Source: Pseudomonadota bacterium (lineage in GTDB: Bacteria; Desulfobacterota; Desulfovibrionia; Desulfovibrionales; Desulfovibrionaceae). From it: 18,570 nucleotides of DNA. The DNA lies in assembly GCA_023435825.1 (NCBI GenBank), contig JAEZMB010000325.1:1-18570 (forward strand), written 5' to 3'. How positions within the stretch are numbered: the stretch's first letter is position 1; each line of letters opens with the position of its first letter. Positions 13,933 to 18,570 of this stretch are shown one piece after another. Under the pieces are notes generated by a model, which worked only from the letters and a program-made list of their open reading frames with translations, ran no database searches and had not been told where the DNA came from. A program made the translations under genes and the position numbers.

Positions 13933-14919
13933 ATGGGCAGGCGGAAGATGACCGGAATGATCGTGGGAATGGTGTTCTGCTTGTCGGTCATTGTCCAGGG
14001 AGGGGCGTCGGCCGAGACCTTGGCGGATTTGCGCCAATCCATCGCCGCCGGGGGAGCGAAATGGACGGCCGGCGAAACGTCTGTCACCCGAATGACCCCG
14101 GAAGAACAGAATCGACTGTGCGGCGGTTTGGCGGAAATCACTCGCGGCGACGAGGCGACGCCCTTGGCGGCGTTGCCCGCAGCAGACCTGCCGGCCAGCT
14201 ACAGTTGGCGCGACGTCAACGGCAAGAATTACGTGACGCCGGTACGTAACCAGCAGACCTGCGGCAGCTGCTTTGTGTTCGCCCCGGTGGCGGCGCTGGA
14301 ATCCCGTTTGCTGCGGACGTACAACCGGCCTGGCACGGATATCGATCTTTCCGAACAGATTCCGCTTTCCTGCGCCGGAGCAGGGGACTGCGCTGCCGGA
14401 GGATACGCCAGCACGGCCTCGACCTATTTAAAGAACAGCGGCACGGGCAAGGAGACCTGCTATCCGTATACCAACACGGATGGTTCCTGCGGTTCGGCCT
14501 GCGCCACTTGGCCGCTATCGCCCTACAAGGCGACGAACTGGTCCTATGCCAACCAGACGTTTCCGGCCACGACCAACATGCTCAAGACGGCCGTGCTGAC
14601 CAAGGGGCCGGTGGTGGCCCGCATGGTCGTGTTTTCGGATCTCTACAGTTACACCAGCGGCGTGTATTCCATGGTCAGCGGGGAAAACAAGGGCGGCCAT
14701 TTCGTGCTGGTCGTGGGCTGGGACGACGCCACATCGGCCTTCCTGGTAAAAAACAGCTGGGGCACGGACTGGGGCATCAGCGGCTATTTCTGGATCGCCT
14801 ATTCGCAGCTGGCTTCAAGCGATGTCCGGTTCGGCGAATGGGTCTACGTCTATGACGACGCGACCGGCCCCGTGGCCGGGGAGACGCCGGCGGCCAATTC
14901 CCTGCTTTTGGGCAACTGA
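13933..14919 (+). CDS. Secreted papain-family (C1) cysteine protease
   Basis: The 328-residue product starts with a Sec signal peptide (about 1-27, GRRK basic end, hydrophobic core, ASA cleavage site), followed by a short propeptide-like region to about residue 90. The catalytic set of clan CA is complete: oxyanion Gln107, nucleophile Cys113 in QQTCGSCFVFA, His256 in GGHFVLVVGWDD and Asn274 in VKNSWGTDWG. The usual CGSCWAFS motif has Phe instead of Trp after the cysteine. The ATG at 13933 is chosen for AAGGAG 6 nt upstream and the signal peptide; the longer open frame upstream lacks both. It stands alone between the qmo terminator and a convergent gene. The substrate is unknown. The sequence points to a periplasmic or exported enzyme. 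Confidence 0.85.
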   Translation: MGRRKMTGMIVGMVFCLSVIVQGGASAETLADLRQSIAAGGAKWTAGETSVTRMTPEEQNRLCGGLAEITRGDEATPLAALPAADLPASYSWRDVNGKNYVTPVRNQQTCGSCFVFAPVAALESRLLRTYNRPGTDIDLSEQIPLSCAGAGDCAAGGYASTASTYLKNSGTGKETCYPYTNTDGSCGSACATWPLSPYKATNWSYANQTFPATTNMLKTAVLTKGPVVARMVVFSDLYSYTSGVYSMVSGENKGGHFVLVVGWDDATSAFLVKNSWGTDWGISGYFWIAYSQLASSDVRFGEWVYVYDDATGPVAGETPAANSLLLGN

Positions 14920-14956
14920 CGCACACGTTGCCGTCGGCAGCCAGGAGGGAGCTGCT

Positions 14957-15226
14957 TTACTTGTCAGTCGCCGCCGCATCCCGCCGCGCCGCCGCCTCCT
15001 CGCGCAAGCGGGCCAGGATCTCGTCGTAGCCTTCGGGCCGGTGGGGCCGCAGGCAGGGCGTGCAGTCCTTGACGCCTTTGACCATCTGGTGGTCGCCGCC
15101 GCAGTTCTCCAAGAAATACAGCGGACAAAAACAGAACAGACAGTTGAACGCCTCGGGATCGGCCCCGGGGTGGCAGGGGAAATAGCGGCAGGCGGCGTTG
15201 CGAAAGAAACGGTGGCTGTTTTCCAC
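14957..15226 (-). CDS. Cysteine-rich small domain protein
   Basis: An 89-residue protein with eight cysteines (13, 18, 29, 32, 34, 42, 55, 58) in the arrangement HRFFRNAACRYFPCHPG, FNCLFCFCPLYFLENCGG and DCTPC. This matches the small cysteine-rich domain family that is found alone or fused to cobalamin-related enzymes, and it probably binds a metal or Fe-S cluster. The function is not established. The GTG start at 15226 is set by GGAG 5 nt upstream and because family similarity begins at once; the frame stays open much further upstream but as a shadow of the plus-strand gene. It converges with the protease (37 nt between stops) and is divergent from the lysozyme-like gene. Confidence 0.8.
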   Translation of the reverse strand: MENSHRFFRNAACRYFPCHPGADPEAFNCLFCFCPLYFLENCGGDHQMVKGVKDCTPCLRPHRPEGYDEILARLREEAAARRDAAATDK

Positions 15227-15240
15227 GAGGGCTCCGGTTC

Positions 15241-15259
15241 GTCGGCACAAGGGTTGCAG
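15241..15259 (+). promoter_or_regulatory. Sigma-54 promoter of the lysozyme-like gene
   Basis: CGGCACAAGGGTTGCAG fits the -24/-12 consensus TGGCAC-N5-TTGCA. GG (15244-15245) and GC (15256-15257) are exactly 10 bases apart and only the first base of the core differs. Transcription should start near 15269, 36 nt before the ATG. An enhancer-binding protein would be needed; I found no clear activator site. Confidence 0.65.
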
Positions 15260-15304
15260 TAACCCGGTCGCGTCAACGGATTGATCGAACCACGGGATAG
15301 CGCC

Positions 15305-16669
15305 ATGGCCATAGCGACAACCACCACTACCGCTCAGGATTTCCTGAAGAAAGCGGCTGCAAGCACGCCGGGATCGGGCAAGGCCAGGCTTGATCCCAAA
15401 CTTTTCCAGAATATGCTGCAAAGTGGGTACGGGATCAACGGGGAAGTCGGCAAGAACAGCAAGTTGTCGATTCCCAAGGAAAATATGATCACCGGCCTGG
15501 AGATGCTGTCCTCGGGCGAGGGCACGGGCAAGGACGCGGCCCTGTCCATGCTCGGGTATCAGACCGACGCCAAGGCTTTGACGGCCATGGAGCAGGGCAT
15601 GAACCAGGGCACCAGTCCGGGCAAGAGTCCGGGCCTCAGCCCGGGGCTGAGCCAGAGCATGGCCAGCTTCCAGGGCAGCGCCCTGGCCACGCTGTCGCGC
15701 ATGGCCATGGAACAGGCGGCCGCCGGCCAGGCGTCCGCGCCGTCCTCCGGTCCGGGGGCGACGCTTCCCGCCGCATCGGCCGATGCCGGCGGATCGAGCG
15801 TCCGTCGGGCCGTTGACAAGTCGGCCGTGCGCATGGCTGTGAGCGCCTCGGCCCGCCATCCCGACGACCTCGGCCACCTTGGCCGGGTCAACCAGGCTTC
15901 GGGCCGGGGCGGCTTCACCAAGCGTGAGGAAGAGCTGCTCCTGGCTGTTGCCGGCGCGGAAAACATCCTGGCCGAGACGACCCGGGTGGAGCAGGCCAAG
16001 GAGACGGCCGCCGTCTCCCGCAAGGTGCTGCCCTCGACCCTGGAGCACAAGGCCGGACGGCTGTCCGCCCAGTACGAATCCAATTCCGAAATCGACTACA
16101 TCGGCTACGACAGCCGGGGCGGCACCTCCTACGGCCAGTACCAGATCGCTTCCAAGACCGGGACCATGGATTATTTCCTGCGCTTCCTCGACGACAAGGC
16201 TCCGGACATCGCGGGCAAGCTGCGCGCGGCCGGCCCGGCCGACACCGGCGGGCGCTCCGGACGGATGCCCGCGACCTGGAAGGCCGTGGCCGCCTCGGAC
16301 CCCAGGCGATTCGAGGCCTTGCAGCATGAGTTCATCCGCTCCAACAATTATTCCCCGGCCGCCAAGTCCATCGTGCTGACCACCGGCGTGGACGTCACCA
16401 GGCGCTCCTACGCCCTGCGCGAGGTCTTGTGGAGCACGGCCGTGCAGCACGGCCCGGGCGGAGCCGAGCGCATCTTCACCCAGGCCATCGAGAAGGCCGA
16501 GGCCATGCCGCCGGGTCAGGATTTTGACAAGGCGGTCATCGAAGAGGTCTACCGCATCCGGGGCCAGAAGTTCTTCCGCCACAACAAGCGGATCCGGGAA
16601 GCCGTGCAGTCGCGCTTCCAGGACGAAAAGACCACGGCCATCGCCTTGCTCGACAGCCCGTCCGTCTAG
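15305..16669 (+). CDS. Lysozyme-like domain protein, putative peptidoglycan hydrolase
   Basis: The 454-residue product has no signal peptide. The first ~240 residues are low-complexity, Ser/Pro/Gly/Ala-rich (including TSPGKSPGLSPGLSQS around 103-118). A lysozyme-superfamily-like domain runs from about 255 to 440. It contains YESNSEIDYIGYDSRGG with candidate catalytic Glu258, then TSYGQYQIASKTGT (274-287), and later REVLWSTAVQHGPGGAERIF, a layout seen in phage-tail and VgrG-associated hydrolases. The ATG at 15305 follows GGGA by 7 nt; a TTG eight codons earlier lacks a ribosome site. The sigma-54 promoter suggests regulated use, perhaps with flagellar or envelope assembly, as in other bacteria of this group. 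Substrate and export route are unproven. Confidence 0.65.
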   Translation: MAIATTTTTAQDFLKKAAASTPGSGKARLDPKLFQNMLQSGYGINGEVGKNSKLSIPKENMITGLEMLSSGEGTGKDAALSMLGYQTDAKALTAMEQGMNQGTSPGKSPGLSPGLSQSMASFQGSALATLSRMAMEQAAAGQASAPSSGPGATLPAASADAGGSSVRRAVDKSAVRMAVSASARHPDDLGHLGRVNQASGRGGFTKREEELLLAVAGAENILAETTRVEQAKETAAVSRKVLPSTLEHKAGRLSAQYESNSEIDYIGYDSRGGTSYGQYQIASKTGTMDYFLRFLDDKAPDIAGKLRAAGPADTGGRSGRMPATWKAVAASDPRRFEALQHEFIRSNNYSPAAKSIVLTTGVDVTRRSYALREVLWSTAVQHGPGGAERIFTQAIEKAEAMPPGQDFDKAVIEEVYRIRGQKFFRHNKRIREAVQSRFQDEKTTAIALLDSPSV

Positions 16670-16687
16670 TGTCGCGTCCGCGAAAAG

Positions 16688-16731
16688 CGCCTGGGTGTTT
16701 TGTCGTGGATGAGCTAAAACCAGGCGTTTTT
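16688..16731 (+). terminator. Terminator after the lysozyme-like gene
   Basis: CGCCTGG (16688-16694) pairs with CCAGGCG (16720-16726) and TTTTT follows. The inner TTTT/AAAA can extend the stem past a 3-nt bulge. It begins 18 nt after the stop codon. Confidence 0.8.
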
Positions 16732-16777
16732 CTTCAAAAATACGAGCGAGTTTGTTAAGGGACGCGACCTCGCTCTC

Positions 16778-16836
16778 CCCGGCCGGGATCTTTTGCCGGG
16801 ACGTCTCGCCGCGTGGCTTTGCCCTCGCGGCGTTTT
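16778..16836 (+). other. Two hairpins before the SpoIIE phosphatase gene
   Basis: CCCGGC/GCCGGG (16778-16800) and CGCCGCG/CGCGGCG (16807-16832), the second with TTTT after it, stand 16 nt before the phosphatase ATG. The second could be a weak terminator or a leader structure. No promoter is recognisable between 16732 and 16852. Confidence 0.4.
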
Positions 16837-16852
16837 GTTGTAGCATGGGGCC

Positions 16853-18214
16853 ATGACGCCGATAGACGCCAAACCCGCCGAGACGGGGGACGCTGTCAGC
16901 TTGTCGCGCAAGATCGATGGGCTTCGACGCTGTTTTGCCTTGTCGCGGCTTGTGGCCGAGTCCCTGGATCTTTCCGAAGTGCTTGAGCGCATCATGACCA
17001 CCTCGCGCCAGGCGCTATGCGCCGAGGCGGCCAGCCTGCTGCTCGTGGACGACACGCCCGGCCCCGGCCAGGGCGAGCTGATCTTCACCGTGGCCCAGGG
17101 GCCGGCCTGTCTGCCGCTGAAAGCCGGTTTCCGTCTGGCCCCGGGCCAGGGCCTGGCCGGCTGGGTGGCCGCCTCCGGGGAACCCGTGCTCCTGGCCGAT
17201 GCCTACGCCGACCCCCGCTTCAACCGCGAGGTGGACCGCCAGACCGGGTATCGCACCCGGTCCATGCTGTGCGTGCCGCTGACCTACCGCGAGCGGGTCA
17301 TTGGCGTGGTGCAGTGCATCAACAAGGCCGGCGGCGGGGAGTTTTGCGCCGACGATCTGGAGACCTTTTCCCTGCTGGCCGCCCAGGCCGCCGTGGCCAT
17401 CGTCAACGCCCGGCTTCACGGCGAGGCCCTGGCCAAGCAGCGCATGGATTTCGACATGGAGGTGGCGGCCAGCGTGCAGCAGGGCTTTTGGCCCAAGGGC
17501 ACGCCGGCCCTGGCCGGCTTCGACGTGGCCGGGGTGAGCCGGCCCTGCGACGCCACCGGCGGCGACTACTACGACTACCTCATGCGCCCGGGCGATCACG
17601 GGCAGCAGCATTTTCTGGTGGCCGTGGGCGACGTCACCGGGCACGGCATCCAGGCCGCCCTGCTCATGGCCAGCGTGCGGGCCTTTTTGCGTTCCCGCCT
17701 GTTGTCCCCGGGCGGCCCGGCCGCCATCGTCGGCGACGTCAACCGTTTGCTGGCCGAGGACATGGGCGTCTCCGGCCGGTTCATCACCCTGTTTTTGCTG
17801 GAACTGTGCCCGGAAACCGGCGAGCTGCGCTATGTGCGGGCCGGCCACGACCCGGCTTTGCTGTACGATCCGGCCACGGACGAGTTCCAGGAACTCGGCG
17901 GCCGGGGTATCCCGCTGGGCATCGACGGCGACTGGCGCTATGAAGAGAATCTGGTCAGGGGCCTGCCGCCCGGAGCCGTGCTGGCCCTTGGCACCGACGG
18001 CATCTGGGAGGCCCGGGGCGCGGACGGGGAAATGTACGGCAAGACCCGCTTGCGCCACGCCCTGCGCCGGGCCGCGTCCCTGGACGCGGCCGGCGTCGCC
18101 CGCGAGGCGCTGGCCGATCTGGAAGCCTTCCGCCAGGGCGAACCCAGCCGCGACGACGTGACGCTGGTTGTGGTCAAGGCCTGGGCCGAGGCGAAACACA
18201 CGGAGGCGGCATGA
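16853..18214 (+). CDS. GAF-domain SpoIIE (PP2C-type) serine phosphatase
   Basis: A soluble 453-residue signalling protein. After a short helical N-terminus, a GAF domain spans about 35-190 (AASLLLVDD, GLAGWVAASGEP, SMLCVPLTYRERVIGVVQCINK). A linker helix leads into a SpoIIE/PP2C domain (about 205-445). The phosphatase metal ligands are visible: Asp238 and Asp241 in GGDYYDY, Asp260 in VGDVTGHG, Asp382 in LGTDGIWEA and Asp434/Asp435 in SRDDVTLVVV. Such proteins dephosphorylate anti-sigma-factor antagonists in partner-switching pathways; no partner STAS or kinase gene is in the window. The start ATG has only a weak GGGG two bases upstream, so it is less certain than the rest. The stop overlaps the next start (ATGA), implying coupled expression with the lipoprotein. 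Confidence 0.9.
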   Translation: MTPIDAKPAETGDAVSLSRKIDGLRRCFALSRLVAESLDLSEVLERIMTTSRQALCAEAASLLLVDDTPGPGQGELIFTVAQGPACLPLKAGFRLAPGQGLAGWVAASGEPVLLADAYADPRFNREVDRQTGYRTRSMLCVPLTYRERVIGVVQCINKAGGGEFCADDLETFSLLAAQAAVAIVNARLHGEALAKQRMDFDMEVAASVQQGFWPKGTPALAGFDVAGVSRPCDATGGDYYDYLMRPGDHGQQHFLVAVGDVTGHGIQAALLMASVRAFLRSRLLSPGGPAAIVGDVNRLLAEDMGVSGRFITLFLLELCPETGELRYVRAGHDPALLYDPATDEFQELGGRGIPLGIDGDWRYEENLVRGLPPGAVLALGTDGIWEARGADGEMYGKTRLRHALRRAASLDAAGVAREALADLEAFRQGEPSRDDVTLVVVKAWAEAKHTEAA

Positions 18215-18570
18215 AGTCGCGCATTGCCACGCTGATGATTCTGGCGGCCGGGCTTGCCCTGGCCGGCTGCAACAAGGAAGACCCCACGGGATTCCCCAAG
18301 GTCGATTACAACAAGGACGGCCGGATCATCTTCGAAGAGCTGATCGTCGTCTTCCCCGACCTCACCGTCGAGGAGTTCCTGGCCGCCGACGCCGACGGCA
18401 ACGGCACGCTGAACGAACAGGAATACAACCGGTTCCGCGAGGCCCGGTCCTCGGGCAAGAAGCTTGACCCTGCCGCGCCGGCCGCTCCGGCCGCCAAGCC
18501 CGCCGATGCCCCGACGCCCAAGCCGGCCGAACCGGCCGCCCCGGCCAAGGCCGCCGAGCCTGCCCCGGCC
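18211..18570 (+). CDS. EF-hand lipoprotein, partial at window end
   Basis: The first 120 residues of an open frame that leaves the window. The start MKSRIATLMILAAGLALAGC is a lipoprotein signal with the lipobox LAGC and lipidated Cys20, preceded by CGGAGG. Two canonical EF-hand loops follow: DYNKDGRIIFEE (32-43, ligands Asp32, Asn34, Asp36, Glu43) and DADGNGTLNEQE (60-71, ligands Asp60, Asp62, Asn64, Glu71). From about residue 88 the chain is Ala/Pro/Lys-rich, resembling a cell-wall-spanning linker. It probably binds calcium in the periplasm or outer membrane. Its ATG overlaps the phosphatase stop by 4 bases. What follows the linker cannot be seen. Confidence 0.85.
   Translation, partial: MKSRIATLMILAAGLALAGCNKEDPTGFPKVDYNKDGRIIFEELIVVFPDLTVEEFLAADADGNGTLNEQEYNRFREARSSGKKLDPAAPAAPAAKPADAPTPKPAEPAAPAKAAEPAPA

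Noticed and set aside
15281..15304. TTG start eight codons upstream of the lysozyme-like ATG
   Set aside because: There is no ribosome site for the TTG, while the ATG at 15305 has GGGA at good spacing.
15227..16846. Upstream part of the long minus-strand frame ending at 14957
   Set aside because: Only the last 89 codons show family similarity, after a GTG with a good ribosome site. The rest mirrors the plus-strand lysozyme-like gene.

Overview
The window comes from a high-GC sulfate-reducing deltaproteobacterium of the Desulfovibrionaceae type. The evidence is the complete aprBA and qmoABC dissimilatory sulfate-reduction cluster, the archaeal-style aromatic pathway entry genes that desulfovibrios use, and the GC-rich codon usage. 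A genus such as Solidesulfovibrio fits the composition, but I cannot prove it from the sequence.

Left part (1-4742, minus strand): an aromatic amino acid operon transcribed right to left. The order is 2-amino-3,7-dideoxy-D-threo-hept-6-ulosonate synthase (aroA'), 3-dehydroquinate synthase II (aroB'), fused chorismate mutase/prephenate dehydratase (pheA) and EPSP synthase (aroA). The first three genes are packed almost without gaps. A 206-nt gap of GC-rich hairpins separates pheA from aroA. Upstream of the first gene lies what I consider the main discovery: a complete translation-coupled attenuator. It has a 29-codon leader peptide carrying the run Phe-Tyr-Phe-Trp-Tyr-Trp-Phe, alternative RNA stems that can be paired base by base, and an intrinsic terminator ending 54 nt before the first structural gene. 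It would let the operon respond to all three aromatic amino acids at once.

Middle (4743-13683, plus strand): a long non-coding control region precedes aprBA. It holds two candidate promoters, each with an 18-bp Rex-like operator over its -10 element, and a long hairpin-containing 5' UTR. Then come aprB and aprA (APS reductase), a strong terminator, and qmoA-qmoB-qmoC-qmoD (the membrane complex passing electrons between menaquinol and APS reductase, plus its accessory protein), closed by another strong terminator. Together these genes carry out the APS-to-sulfite step of sulfate respiration.

Right part (13684-18570): accessory genes. An apparently structured RNA segment with mutually exclusive or pseudoknotted helices precedes a secreted papain-family cysteine protease. 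A small cysteine-rich-domain protein lies on the minus strand. A lysozyme-like-domain protein follows, with a well-matched sigma-54 promoter. The window ends with a GAF-SpoIIE (PP2C) phosphatase translationally coupled to an EF-hand lipoprotein that runs off the edge. I see no tRNA, rRNA, CRISPR array or insertion sequence.
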